From Chryseosolibacter sp964493505 (GTDB lineage Bacteria; Bacteroidota; Bacteroidia; Cytophagales; Cyclobacteriaceae): a stretch of 64,000 bases of DNA. The first letter of the stretch is position 1; each line of letters starts with the position of its first letter. The position numbers and the translations under genes were made by a program. Under the pieces are notes generated by a model that worked only from the letters and a program-made list of their open reading frames with translations, ran no database searches and was not told the origin of the DNA. Shown here piece after piece: positions 53,425 through 61,849 of the stretch. The stretch lies in assembly GCA_964493505.1 (NCBI GenBank), contig CAZBNP010000008.1, positions 1-64,000 of the forward strand, read 5' to 3'.

Positions 53425-55170
53425 CTATTTTATCGTCAATCCAAGTTCATTGAGTTGCTCCTGTGATATTGTTGAGGGAGAGTCAATCATCACATCGCGA
53501 CCGGCGTTGTTTTTCGGAAATGCGATAAAGTCACGAATGGAGTCTGCTCCCCCAAAAATAGAGCACAGGCGGTCGAAACCGAACGCTATGCCGCCGTGGG
53601 GAGGCGCGCCAAATTCGAACGCATCCATCAGGAAGCCGAACTGTTTTTTCGCATCCTCGTCGGTGAACCCGAGCAAGCTGAACATCTTTTGTTGTGTATC
53701 CCGATCGTGAATACGAATAGATCCACCGCCGACTTCCGTACCGTTTATCACCATATCGTACGCATTGGCGCGCACCTTTCCGGGATCGCTTTCCAGGAAA
53801 GGGATGTCCTCTGCTTTGGGCGAAGTGAAGGGATGGTGCATCGCGTGGTAGCGGTTGGTTTCCTCACTCCATTCCAACAGGGGGAAGTCTGTGACCCACA
53901 GTGCGGAGAAGGTATTGCGATCGCGGAGACCGAGCTTGTCGCCCATGAGAAGGCGCAGTTCGCTCAGCTGTTTCCGGGTTGCATCGATATCGCCTGCAAG
54001 GAGCAGGATTAAGTCGCCGGGTTCAGCGTTGAATTTTTTCGCCCACTGTTGCAGGTCTTCGGTACTGTAAAATTTGTCTACAGAGGATTTGAGCGACCCA
54101 TCCGCGCGGTACTGGACGTACACAAGTCCTTTTGCGCCAATCTGCGGCCGTCTTACAAAATCGGTAAGTTCGTCTATCTGCTTTCGTGAATAGTCGGCGC
54201 AACCCTTTGCGCAGATGCCTGCTACGAGTTGTGCGCTTTCGAAAATAACAAAGTTCTTTCCTTTGGTGTCAGCTGTAATGTCGGTGAATGTCATCTCAAA
54301 GCGCGTGTCCGGCTTATCGGATCCATAGTTGCGCATGGCATCATCATAGGTCATACGTGGTAGCACGGGCAGATCAATTTCCTTTACGGTTTTGAAAAGA
54401 TGCCGGATAAGCCCTTCGAAGAGATCGAGGATATCTTCCTGATGGATGAACGCCATCTCGCAATCTATCTGTGTGAATTCAGTCTGACGGTCGGCCCGCA
54501 GATCCTCATCGCGAAAGCATTTTACGATTTGGTAGTATCGGTCGAAACCCGAAACCATGAGCAATTGCTTGAAGGTTTGCGGCGATTGAGGAAGCGCGTA
54601 GAATTCTCCGTGATGGACCCTTGAGGGAACAACGAAGTCGCGGGCTCCCTCAGGCGTAGACTTGACCAGCACAGGGGTTTCTACTTCAATAAAATCCTGT
54701 TGATCGAGGTAGGCACGTGTTTGTTGCGCCATGCGATGACGGAGCCGCAGACTTTCGCGGACGGGGTTTCTCCTCAGATCGAGGTAGCGGTACTTCATCC
54801 TGAGTTCATCGCCCCCATCGGTGTTGTCGTCGATGGTGAAAGGAGGGACTTTCGCCGCATTGAGGATCGTGAGTTTGCTTACTTTGATCTCAATCTCGCC
54901 GGTGGCCATTTTTTCGTTTTTCGCGAGTCGCTCCACCACCACGCCCTCGGCCTGGACAACATATTCGCGCCCGAGTTCGCGCGCTATTTGTAATACGGAA
55001 GGATCGGTGGAGGTTTCGTCGAAGATCAGTTGTGTAATGCCGTAGCGGTCGCGGAGGTCAACCCACAATACCCCGCCTTTATCCCGTGTGCGCTGAACCC
55101 AACCGGCGAGCGTGACGGGCTTGTTAACATCAGATAATTTCAATTCACCGCAGGTATGGGTTCTTAACAT
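53425..55170 (-). CDS. aspS: Aspartyl-tRNA synthetase
   Basis: This class II synthetase charges tRNA-Asp with aspartate. The 581-residue protein has the N-terminal anticodon-binding OB fold (LAGWVQRTRDKGGVLWVDLR near 20-39), motif 2 (YYQIVKCFRDEDLRADRQTE near 210-229), the bacterial GAD insertion domain, and motif 3 (APPHGGIAFGFDRLCSIFGG near 533-552). Length and layout match the bacterial bi-domain enzyme. It is read on the minus strand, 29 bp upstream of the TPR/PD40 gene. I cannot tell from sequence whether it is discriminating or non-discriminating; no gatCAB genes are in the window. Confidence 0.97.
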   Translation of the reverse strand: MLRTHTCGELKLSDVNKPVTLAGWVQRTRDKGGVLWVDLRDRYGITQLIFDETSTDPSVLQIARELGREYVVQAEGVVVERLAKNEKMATGEIEIKVSKLTILNAAKVPPFTIDDNTDGGDELRMKYRYLDLRRNPVRESLRLRHRMAQQTRAYLDQQDFIEVETPVLVKSTPEGARDFVVPSRVHHGEFYALPQSPQTFKQLLMVSGFDRYYQIVKCFRDEDLRADRQTEFTQIDCEMAFIHQEDILDLFEGLIRHLFKTVKEIDLPVLPRMTYDDAMRNYGSDKPDTRFEMTFTDITADTKGKNFVIFESAQLVAGICAKGCADYSRKQIDELTDFVRRPQIGAKGLVYVQYRADGSLKSSVDKFYSTEDLQQWAKKFNAEPGDLILLLAGDIDATRKQLSELRLLMGDKLGLRDRNTFSALWVTDFPLLEWSEETNRYHAMHHPFTSPKAEDIPFLESDPGKVRANAYDMVINGTEVGGGSIRIHDRDTQQKMFSLLGFTDEDAKKQFGFLMDAFEFGAPPHGGIAFGFDRLCSIFGGADSIRDFIAFPKNNAGRDVMIDSPSTISQEQLNELGLTIK

Positions 55171-55210
55171 GATCGGAATTATTAGTTTTGCATTAAGTGT
55201 TCTTATCCTG

Positions 55211-55343
55211 CCTCCACATACCGACTGCTGCCTGAACGGCTACGCGCAGGCAGCAGTCGGAGGCAAGTTTAGCGATATTAGCCCACGCTGAAACTGCGTT
55301 GCCTGGGCGGGCTTTCCCGCCGAAGCTTAGCGCAGGCGGGGCG
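55211..55343. repeat. Palindromic repeat cluster upstream of aspS
   Basis: Arms CCGACTGCTGCCTG (55222-55235) and CAGGCAGCAGTCGG (55248-55261) pair perfectly over 14 bp. A second hairpin GGCGGG-CTTT-CCCGCC sits at 55307-55322, nested in weaker GCCTG/CAGGC arms. The CCGCCGAAGCTTAGCGCAGG part resembles dispersed palindromic elements common in Bacteroidota genomes. It separates the divergent aspS and 55397 genes. Confidence 0.7.
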
Positions 55344-55396
55344 AATTTAAGTAATTACTTGGCTTTAGACAGTATCAAAAACCTCAATCCCCCTCG

Positions 55397-55948
55397 ATGC
55401 CCCTTAAATTTTTGTTGTTGTTAGCGCCATTGACGTTTTTTTCGCCTAACCAGATAAAACTGGTCAAGGTCAAGGTTAGCGATGATATCACCATTTCGGT
55501 GCCCAAAGAGTGGCGACCCATGGATGAACTGGATTTTTCAGCTCGCTACCCCTCCGTCAGGGCGCCGCTGGCAGCATTCACCGATGTAAACCGCGTGGCT
55601 GACTTCAGCGTCAACGTGTCTGCAACACGGTGGCCCGACGCCAATCTTGAACTGGCGTCCCAATTCTTCAAGTCGAGTCTTATGAATATGTTCGATCGCG
55701 TGACGATGATCCATGAAGGGATTCGGGAGGTGAACGGAAAGCAGTTCATTTATTTCGAGTTTGAATCGCGTGTAAACGGAAGCCGTGACGATCGGGCAAA
55801 CTCCGATCCGGTGCTGAAGTACAGCTATATCCAGTATCTGGTTCAGCCGGGGCGCACGTTGGTGTTCTCGTTCAATTGTCCGCGCCGCGACCGGCAGAAC
55901 TGGGAGGAGCCTGCCAGGGAAATGATGGACGATATCAAAGTGAAGTAA
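55397..55948 (+). CDS. Secreted protein of unknown function
   Basis: The 183-residue protein starts with a signal-like segment MPLKFLLLLAPLTFFSPNQ, then a beta-rich domain: KVKVSDDITISVPKEWRPMD near 24-43, DFSVNVSATRWPDANLELAS near 70, KQFIYFEFESRVNGSRDDR near 110. The pattern of a short N-terminal strand, IPKEW-like motif and a closing DDIKVK helix recalls small secreted proteins of the DUF1795/DcrB-like type, but I cannot assign it firmly. It ends 8 bp before tadA, so the two are probably co-transcribed. Confidence 0.6.
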   Translation: MPLKFLLLLAPLTFFSPNQIKLVKVKVSDDITISVPKEWRPMDELDFSARYPSVRAPLAAFTDVNRVADFSVNVSATRWPDANLELASQFFKSSLMNMFDRVTMIHEGIREVNGKQFIYFEFESRVNGSRDDRANSDPVLKYSYIQYLVQPGRTLVFSFNCPRRDRQNWEEPAREMMDDIKVK

Positions 55949-55956
55949 CCGCCGGT

Positions 55957-56403
55957 ATGGAGCTCTACAGCGATGAGTATTTTATGCGCGAGGCTTTGAA
56001 GGAGGCCGTGAAGGCCCTCGAGATCGGCGAGGTTCCGGTCGGGGCGATTATTACCTGCCGCAACCGCATTATTGCACGGGCTCATAATCAGACAGAGAAG
56101 CTTACCGATGCCACTGCTCACGCGGAGATGATTGCCGTAACTTCAGCAGCCAACTATCTCGGCTCAAAGTACCTGAATGAATGCACGCTTTACGTTACGC
56201 TGGAACCGTGTGTCATGTGCGCCGGTGCCCTGCATTGGGTACAGCTGCAGAAGCTGGTATATGCGGCATCTGATCTCCAGCGCGGATATTCCCTCCTCGG
56301 TAAGCCGGTGCTCCATCCAAAAACCACCGTCGAGAAAGGCAGGGGAGCAGATGAGGCAAAGAAACTTATTGATACCTTCTTCAGGAGTATCCGCGATATT
56401 TGA
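55957..56403 (+). CDS. tadA: tRNA-specific adenosine deaminase
   Basis: ATG 55957 gives a 149-residue protein that fits TadA; the longer frame from 55876 overlaps the upstream gene. TadA deaminates A34 of tRNA-Arg(ACG) to inosine, needed to read CGN codons. The zinc site is TAHAEMIAV near residue 52-60 (His and catalytic Glu) with PCVMCAGAL near 85 (two cysteines). The N-terminal EYFMREALKEAVKALEIGEV and the C-terminal RGADEAKKLIDTFFRSIR helix are typical. It lies 8 bp downstream of the unknown secreted protein gene. Confidence 0.93.
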   Translation: MELYSDEYFMREALKEAVKALEIGEVPVGAIITCRNRIIARAHNQTEKLTDATAHAEMIAVTSAANYLGSKYLNECTLYVTLEPCVMCAGALHWVQLQKLVYAASDLQRGYSLLGKPVLHPKTTVEKGRGADEAKKLIDTFFRSIRDI

Positions 56404-56515
56404 CCAGAATTCCGAAACCCGGCGGTGGTTTTAACCTTCATAACCGGGTTTACCCGAATACAGAAGCTGCATTTATTTCAACGTTAGCTGAATTTTATCG
56501 ATTGGATTGCGGTTG

Positions 56516-56523
56516 TATATTTG
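56516..56523 (+). promoter_or_regulatory. Candidate -7 element for the superoxide dismutase gene
   Basis: TATATTTG is an exact match to TAnnTTTG, and TTTT stands at the -33 spacing (19 bp upstream), one base off consensus. The start codon at 56568 is 45 bp downstream, leaving a leader of about 38 nt. Confidence 0.55.
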
Positions 56524-56567
56524 ACTTCTTTTAAAAAATAATTGTTCAACCTTAAACAAATCTGAAT

Positions 56568-57173
56568 ATGGCTTTTACACTTCCTGCACTTCCCTATGCA
56601 TTTAATGCTCTCGAACCCCATATTGACGCCCGGACCATGGAGATCCACCATGGTAAACACCATAATGCTTATGTGACGAATCTGAACAGTGCAATCGCGG
56701 GATCGGACGCGGAGAAGTTAAGCATCGAAGAGATCTGTAAGGATGTATCGAAGTATCCCCCTGCCGTGAGAAACAACGGTGGTGGTCACTATAACCACAG
56801 CTTGTTCTGGACGGTTATCGGGCCCAATGCCGGTGGAAGTCCTTCCGGTGCGCTTGGTGACGCTATCAATGCAGCATTTGGAAGTTTTGAGGAGTTTAAG
56901 ACCAAATTTGCCGCTGCGGCCGCAACCCGATTCGGATCGGGATGGGCGTGGCTTATTGTCGACGAGAACAAGAAACTTCAGATCACATCCACACCCAACC
57001 AGGACAACCCGCTGATGGACGTTGCCGAAGTAAAAGGAACACCTATACTCGGCCTTGATGTGTGGGAACACGCCTACTACCTCAACTATCAGAACAGACG
57101 GCCGGATTACATCGCGGCATTTTGGAACGTCGTCAACTGGGACGCAGTTGCCAAACGGTTTGAAGGGAAATAG
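56568..57173 (+). CDS. Fe/Mn superoxide dismutase
   Basis: The 201-residue enzyme converts superoxide to hydrogen peroxide and oxygen. It shows the family ligands: His27 in MEIHHGKHHNAY, His77 in HYNHSLFW, and Asp and His in LGLDVWEHAYYLNYQNRRPD near 160-179. The WNVVNWDAVAKRF end is standard. No signal peptide is present, so it is cytoplasmic. Iron and manganese forms cannot be told apart with certainty by eye. A good TATATTTG promoter element stands 45 bp upstream. The gene is monocistronic, converging on uvrB. Confidence 0.95.
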   Translation: MAFTLPALPYAFNALEPHIDARTMEIHHGKHHNAYVTNLNSAIAGSDAEKLSIEEICKDVSKYPPAVRNNGGGHYNHSLFWTVIGPNAGGSPSGALGDAINAAFGSFEEFKTKFAAAAATRFGSGWAWLIVDENKKLQITSTPNQDNPLMDVAEVKGTPILGLDVWEHAYYLNYQNRRPDYIAAFWNVVNWDAVAKRFEGK

Positions 57174-57224
57174 ATGAGATAAGATAAGATAAGGAATGGG
57201 GATCAGGAGATAGGGAAATCGACC

Positions 57225-59255
57225 CTATTCCCTGCCTGCCCCTTCGATCCTCTTCTGCAGGGCGAGGTATTCATCTCTCAGTTTTGCAGCTTCCATGAAC
57301 GCAAGTTCTTTTGCGGCTTTCTCCATAGCCTTCCTGGTGCGATCGGCCATTTTTAAGAGTTCATCTTTAGACAGATAGGCTATGACAGGGTCGGCTGCCA
57401 GGGTGGGTTCTTCGTCTTCGATATAGTAGCGTTTTTCTCCTTTGCGGGCATCGGCTACTTTTGTCTGTCCAAGTATCGATTGTGTTGTTTTTAGAATTGT
57501 CTGAGGCGTGATGCCGTGCGCCTCGTTGTAATCTATCTGTATTTTTCGCCGGCGATTTGTTTCGTCAATCGCCAGATTCATCGATTCGGTTACGCTATCT
57601 GCGTACATGATCACCCTGCCATTGACATTCCTCGCTGCACGACCGATGGTCTGAACCAGAGAACGCTGGTTTCGGAGGAAGCCCTCTTTGTCGGCATCCA
57701 GGATAGCGACAAGCGAGACTTCCGGCAGGTCCAGTCCTTCGCGTAGCAGGTTGACGCCTACAAGCACATCGTAAACACCCAGGCGGAGCTCGCGTAAGAT
57801 TTCCACGCGTTCGAGTGTAGGTACTTCCGAGTGGATATACCGGCATTTGACGCCGGCGCGGTCCATAAACTTCGTTAGTTCTTCCGCCATACGTTTCGTC
57901 AGGGTTGTGACCAGCACCCTTTCTTTAAGCTTGACGCGCTCATCAATCTCGTCGAGTAAGTCGTCGATCTGATTTTTGCTTGGTCTTACGTCAATTACCG
58001 GATCGAGCAGTCCGGTGGGGCGGATGATCTGTTCCACAACGACGCCCTCAGATCGGCGCAGCTCATATTCTCCCGGAGTAGCGCTGACGTATATAGTCTG
58101 ATTCAGCATCGTTTCGAATTCGTTGAATGTCAGCGGACGGTTGTCGAGCGCCGATGGCAGGCGAAATCCATAGTCGACGAGATTCACTTTCCGCGATCTG
58201 TCGCCACCCCACATCGCCCTTATCTGGGGGATTGTGACGTGACTCTCGTCAATCACGAGCAGGAAATCGTCGGGGAAGTAATCCAATAAGCAAAAGGGGC
58301 GCGCCCCGGGATTTCGCCGGTCGAAGTATCGCGAATAGTTTTCGATGCCTGAGCAGTATCCGAGCTCCCGCATCATCTCGAGATCGAATTCCGTGCGTTC
58401 CTTAAGGCGCTTTGCTTCGAGGTGGCGCCGTTCAGACTCGAACATTTCGACTTGTGCGACCATATCATGCTGAATCTCGCGCATGGCTACGTGCAAGGAT
58501 TCCTTGCCGGTAACGAAGAGGTTTGCCGGGAAGATGGTGACACTCTTCTCATCCGAGATCTTCTTTCCCGATTGCGGATCGATGCGGTGAATCGATTCAA
58601 TTTCGTCACCGAAAAAATAGATCCTCAACGCATAATCCGCATAGGCGAGAAATACGTCGACTGTATCTCCCTTTACCCGGAATGTTCCTCGTTTAAATTC
58701 GGCCTCCGTGCGGTTGTAGAGAATATCAACCAGTCCGAACAGTAAACGGTTGCGCGCGATCATTTCGCCTGTTTTCAGTTTGATCACGTTTTTTCCGAAC
58801 TCGTCGGGATTACCGATACCGTAGATACAGGATACCGATGCCACGACGATCACATCGCGCCGTCCTGTCAGAAGTGAGGAGGTAGCGCTGAGTCGAAGTT
58901 TTTCGATCTCCTCGTTGATGGAAAGGTCTTTTTCAATGTAGAGATTCGACGACGGGATATAGGCCTCGGGTTGGTAGTAGTCGTAATAGGAGATAAAGTA
59001 TTCAACGGCGTTTTCGGGGAAAAAATGCTTGAACTCGCCGTAAAGCTGGGCCGCGAGGGTTTTGTTATGACTGAGAACCAACGTGGGACGCGCGCATTCA
59101 GCGATAACGTTAGCAACCGTGAATGTCTTTCCGCTTCCTGTTACGCCCAGCAGTGTTTGATGTGCCTCTCCTTCGTTGGTACCCTTCACAAGTTGACTGA
59201 TGGCCCGCGGTTGGTCCCCGGTCGGAACATACTCACTCGATAATTTGAATTCCAT
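57225..59255 (-). CDS. uvrB: UvrABC excinuclease subunit B
   Basis: UvrB scans DNA for damage delivered by UvrA and recruits UvrC for incision. The 676-residue protein has helicase-type motifs: Walker A GVTGSGKTF near 39, the beta-hairpin region EYFISYYDYYQPEAYIPSSN near 90-109, VIDESHVTIPQI near 340, and VGVNLLREGLDLPEVSLVAI near 500-519 with VQTIGRAARN following. The C-terminal UVR helix pair (MEKAAKELAFMEAAKLRDEY near 644) contacts UvrC. Length is typical. It stands alone on the minus strand, about 95 bp after aroE in the direction of transcription. Confidence 0.97.
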   Translation of the reverse strand: MEFKLSSEYVPTGDQPRAISQLVKGTNEGEAHQTLLGVTGSGKTFTVANVIAECARPTLVLSHNKTLAAQLYGEFKHFFPENAVEYFISYYDYYQPEAYIPSSNLYIEKDLSINEEIEKLRLSATSSLLTGRRDVIVVASVSCIYGIGNPDEFGKNVIKLKTGEMIARNRLLFGLVDILYNRTEAEFKRGTFRVKGDTVDVFLAYADYALRIYFFGDEIESIHRIDPQSGKKISDEKSVTIFPANLFVTGKESLHVAMREIQHDMVAQVEMFESERRHLEAKRLKERTEFDLEMMRELGYCSGIENYSRYFDRRNPGARPFCLLDYFPDDFLLVIDESHVTIPQIRAMWGGDRSRKVNLVDYGFRLPSALDNRPLTFNEFETMLNQTIYVSATPGEYELRRSEGVVVEQIIRPTGLLDPVIDVRPSKNQIDDLLDEIDERVKLKERVLVTTLTKRMAEELTKFMDRAGVKCRYIHSEVPTLERVEILRELRLGVYDVLVGVNLLREGLDLPEVSLVAILDADKEGFLRNQRSLVQTIGRAARNVNGRVIMYADSVTESMNLAIDETNRRRKIQIDYNEAHGITPQTILKTTQSILGQTKVADARKGEKRYYIEDEEPTLAADPVIAYLSKDELLKMADRTRKAMEKAAKELAFMEAAKLRDEYLALQKRIEGAGRE

Positions 59256-59350
59256 ACAATTTCCCTTCTATGTGGTATTGAACGATACAAAGAAACGGGA
59301 GGTTCCGGATAACGGAGTGTCTGAAATCTGGTTATCCAGATCGAGCGGCC

Positions 59351-60094
59351 TTAGCTGTTCCAGATATCCCAGCTCTTCTCAGCTTGTACGTGCAGCATTT
59401 CCAATCCGTTCTTCGCCGTAGCGCCCCGCATTTCTGCTTTTTGCAGGAACAGTGTTCTGGCAGGGTTATAAATCAGGTCGTAAACGAAGTGATCGGGCGT
59501 AAGCTGTTCGTAGTCGATGGGGGGCATCGCATTCGTGTTCGGGTGCATGCCCAGGGGAGTAGTGTTGATGATGAGGTTCGACTCCTTGATGATCTCGGGT
59601 TTTTTCTCGAGATCCTGGTAGGTGTATTTTCCTTTAGCAGCTTCGCGTGATACCAGTTTGAAAGGTATCTTGAGTTTGGTAAGGGCTTCTCTGACCGACT
59701 TCGAGGAGCCTCCCGTCCCAAGGATGAGGGCGTTGAATTTCCTGCCTTTTGGGAGCCATTTCTCGATGGTTTCGTGAAACGCATCCATATCGGTATTAAA
59801 GCCTGTCCTTTTTCCGTCGCGGATCTTGATGACGTTCACCGCGCCGATCTTTTTCGCCGCGGGATTCACTTCATCGAGGTATCCCATCACCTGTTCCTTG
59901 TAGGGGATAGTGACGTTGAGACCCGAGAGTCCCTTTGTATTTTTGATCAGTTCTTCAATTTCAGTAACATCGTCGAGCGGGAAGAGCTCGTAATGGTGAT
60001 CTCGCAGCCCTTCGCGGAAAAATTTTTCATCGAAGTATGACTTGGAGAATGAGTGACTAACGGTTTGCCCGATCAGTCCGAATATTTTTTCCAT
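59351..60094 (-). CDS. aroE: Shikimate dehydrogenase
   Basis: ATG 60094 (MEKIFGLIGQTVSHSFSKS) gives 247 residues; the TTG upstream would add 13 residues that overlap the DUF368 gene. The enzyme reduces 3-dehydroshikimate with NADPH in aromatic amino-acid synthesis. Motifs are SHSFSKSYF near 13 and LSGLNVTIPYKEQVM near 56, which include substrate-binding Ser and Lys. GAVNVI and FNTDMDAF follow near 84-98, and the Rossmann loop ALILGTGGSSKSV is near 113. Its start is 1 nt after the DUF368 stop, so it is the last gene of the comA-containing operon. Confidence 0.92.
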   Translation of the reverse strand: MEKIFGLIGQTVSHSFSKSYFDEKFFREGLRDHHYELFPLDDVTEIEELIKNTKGLSGLNVTIPYKEQVMGYLDEVNPAAKKIGAVNVIKIRDGKRTGFNTDMDAFHETIEKWLPKGRKFNALILGTGGSSKSVREALTKLKIPFKLVSREAAKGKYTYQDLEKKPEIIKESNLIINTTPLGMHPNTNAMPPIDYEQLTPDHFVYDLIYNPARTLFLQKAEMRGATAKNGLEMLHVQAEKSWDIWNS

Positions 60095-60095
60095 T

Positions 60096-61040
60096 TTAGC
60101 TATTAGTTTTTCGTCTTGATGCAAATTTCTCAACCAAAACGACTATAAATACCCCCGCTGCCATCATGAGAATAGCGTAAAAGACCTGCGGATCTTTTCC
60201 GGTGATCTCCAGATAGCGCCACGGCAGAATACTACTATCGAACGTGGGTATCCTTTTACCTTCCACTGTAGTTGCGTATTCAAGCACTTCCCGCCACGGC
60301 CAGATCTTGTTCAGAGATCCGATCATCAACCCGGCAAACAGTCCCACTGCGAAGTTATAGAACTTCGACAGCAGCCCGGCGAGCAACCGGGCCGTAAAGA
60401 TCAGCCCCAGAATACCACCGGCAATAAAGAGGATAATTACATCAATTTCAAGGGAGCCAAAGCTAGTAAGTATAAATCGATATTTCCCAACAAACATTAA
60501 GATAAATGAGTCCGAGACGCCTGGGATTATAAGCGTTGCGCCTGCGAGAAAACCGGTTGGCAAGGCCAGAAGGACATGGTTTGGAGTTGAGAACGGTGCA
60601 ATACGGGTGAGGGAATAGGTGATAGCAAATCCGGCGAGCAGCGCGAATACCACACCGATATTCCAGCGGGTTATCTTTCGTAAAAGCAAAAAAGCCGCGA
60701 TGCTGACGAGGCTGAAGAAGAAGGAGGAAATAAAGATAGGATAGATCCCTACATAATGGCGAAAAACTACACGCAGCGTCACGATACCAGTGATTATCCC
60801 CACCAGGATGGCAAACAGAAAATTGCTATTGATATGCTTCAGCCATGTCGATTTATTCCTGTCTTTTAACAGGCGCAGTGCTTTGCCGTCGACGGAATGC
60901 AGAGAACTCACCAACTCCTGATGTGCACCGAGCAGCAGTGCCATTGATCCACCCGAGATTCCTTGTAAGATTCCTGTGGCCCCCACGCACAATCCCTTGA
61001 TGAAAACAGAAATATAATACAGGAGTCTTCTCAAGACCAT
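60096..61040 (-). CDS. DUF368 membrane protein
   Basis: The 314-residue protein has about eight transmembrane helices and the family opening FIKGLCVGATGILQGISGGS near residue 13-32. Later segments are GFLAGATLIIPGVSDSFIL near 163-181 and GGILGLIFTARLLAGLL near 207. DUF368 proteins include bacterial and archaeal members recently linked to flipping of undecaprenyl phosphate (PopT type) back across the membrane, which is plausible here because an isoprenoid carrier is needed for cell-wall synthesis. It lies 5 bp downstream of comA and 1 bp upstream of aroE, so it belongs to the same operon. Confidence 0.85.
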   Translation of the reverse strand: MVLRRLLYYISVFIKGLCVGATGILQGISGGSMALLLGAHQELVSSLHSVDGKALRLLKDRNKSTWLKHINSNFLFAILVGIITGIVTLRVVFRHYVGIYPIFISSFFFSLVSIAAFLLLRKITRWNIGVVFALLAGFAITYSLTRIAPFSTPNHVLLALPTGFLAGATLIIPGVSDSFILMFVGKYRFILTSFGSLEIDVIILFIAGGILGLIFTARLLAGLLSKFYNFAVGLFAGLMIGSLNKIWPWREVLEYATTVEGKRIPTFDSSILPWRYLEITGKDPQVFYAILMMAAGVFIVVLVEKFASRRKTNS

Positions 61041-61045
61041 TTAGA

Positions 61046-61849
61046 TCAATCCACTTCGAATGGAGGAGCGCTGTGACTCGTGTTTTTCTCGATACCCAGG
61101 AAATGGAGAAAAGTGTCTCCGCGCAGTCCGAGCCTGATGGTCTCGAGCGGAATAACCTCTTCCGGGGAGATATTTCCAAGGTTGACATTGGCGCCCAGTA
61201 ATTTGATGAACCATACCTGTTGCGCCTTTTGAGGAGCTTCCCAGATAATTTTCTCAAAGGGTATTTTTGTTAGAATCTCCTGTACGAGGCCCGAACGGAC
61301 CTCACCTGACGCGCGGAACAAGCCGACATTCCCGGCTTCACGCGATTCTCCGATGACCTTCCATGCACCTGCATCGAGCTCCTTTTGCATGAGGTCGATC
61401 CACATATATGGGGGGATGATCTTGTCTGCGTCCTTGGACCCCACTTCCGAAAGCACTGTCACCTGCTCCGACAGCTTTACGATGTAATCGCATTTCTTGT
61501 CATGGTCAAGGTCAATAGATCCATCGGAAACTTCCGCAAATGACATATTGAACTTGTCGAGGAGCCGCTGGTAATCTTCGAACTGGTTGCGTATGACAAA
61601 AGCTTCGAAGAGTGTGCCGCCGAAGTACACGGGGAGGCCTGCCTCTTTATAAACTCTCAGTTTGTCTTTTAGCTTTGGGGTTACAAACGATGTTCCCCAT
61701 CCAAGCTTTACAATGTCAACATGATCGGCGCAATTGCTCGCAAAATCCTCGGCTTCACGGACGCTCAGCCCCTTATCCATGGCCATAGTAAAGCCGTATT
61801 GTCTGGGCTTGGTAGTACGCTCAGGCAAGTTTTTCAGTTCGTAATTCAT
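61046..61849 (-). CDS. comA: Phosphosulfolactate synthase
   Basis: Starting at ATG 61849, the 267-residue TIM-barrel protein adds sulfite to phosphoenolpyruvate to form phosphosulfolactate. Signatures are FTMAMDKGLSVREAEDFAS near 20-38, DHVDIVKLGWGTSF near 43-56, VYFGGTLFEAFVIRNQ near 73, IWEAPQKAQQVWFIKLLGAN near 200-219 and LGLRGDTF near 247. In archaea this starts coenzyme M synthesis. In Bacteroidota, which lack methanogenesis, it more likely feeds sulfonate intermediates such as sulfopyruvate or cysteate for sulfonolipids; that is inference. Its ATG shares one base with the TGA of the upstream TPR gene, which suggests translational coupling. Confidence 0.9.
   Translation of the reverse strand: MNYELKNLPERTTKPRQYGFTMAMDKGLSVREAEDFASNCADHVDIVKLGWGTSFVTPKLKDKLRVYKEAGLPVYFGGTLFEAFVIRNQFEDYQRLLDKFNMSFAEVSDGSIDLDHDKKCDYIVKLSEQVTVLSEVGSKDADKIIPPYMWIDLMQKELDAGAWKVIGESREAGNVGLFRASGEVRSGLVQEILTKIPFEKIIWEAPQKAQQVWFIKLLGANVNLGNISPEEVIPLETIRLGLRGDTFLHFLGIEKNTSHSAPPFEVD

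Noticed and set aside
57174..57200. GATAA short repeats after the superoxide dismutase gene
   Set aside because: Only three imperfect 5-bp units; too short to be meaningful.
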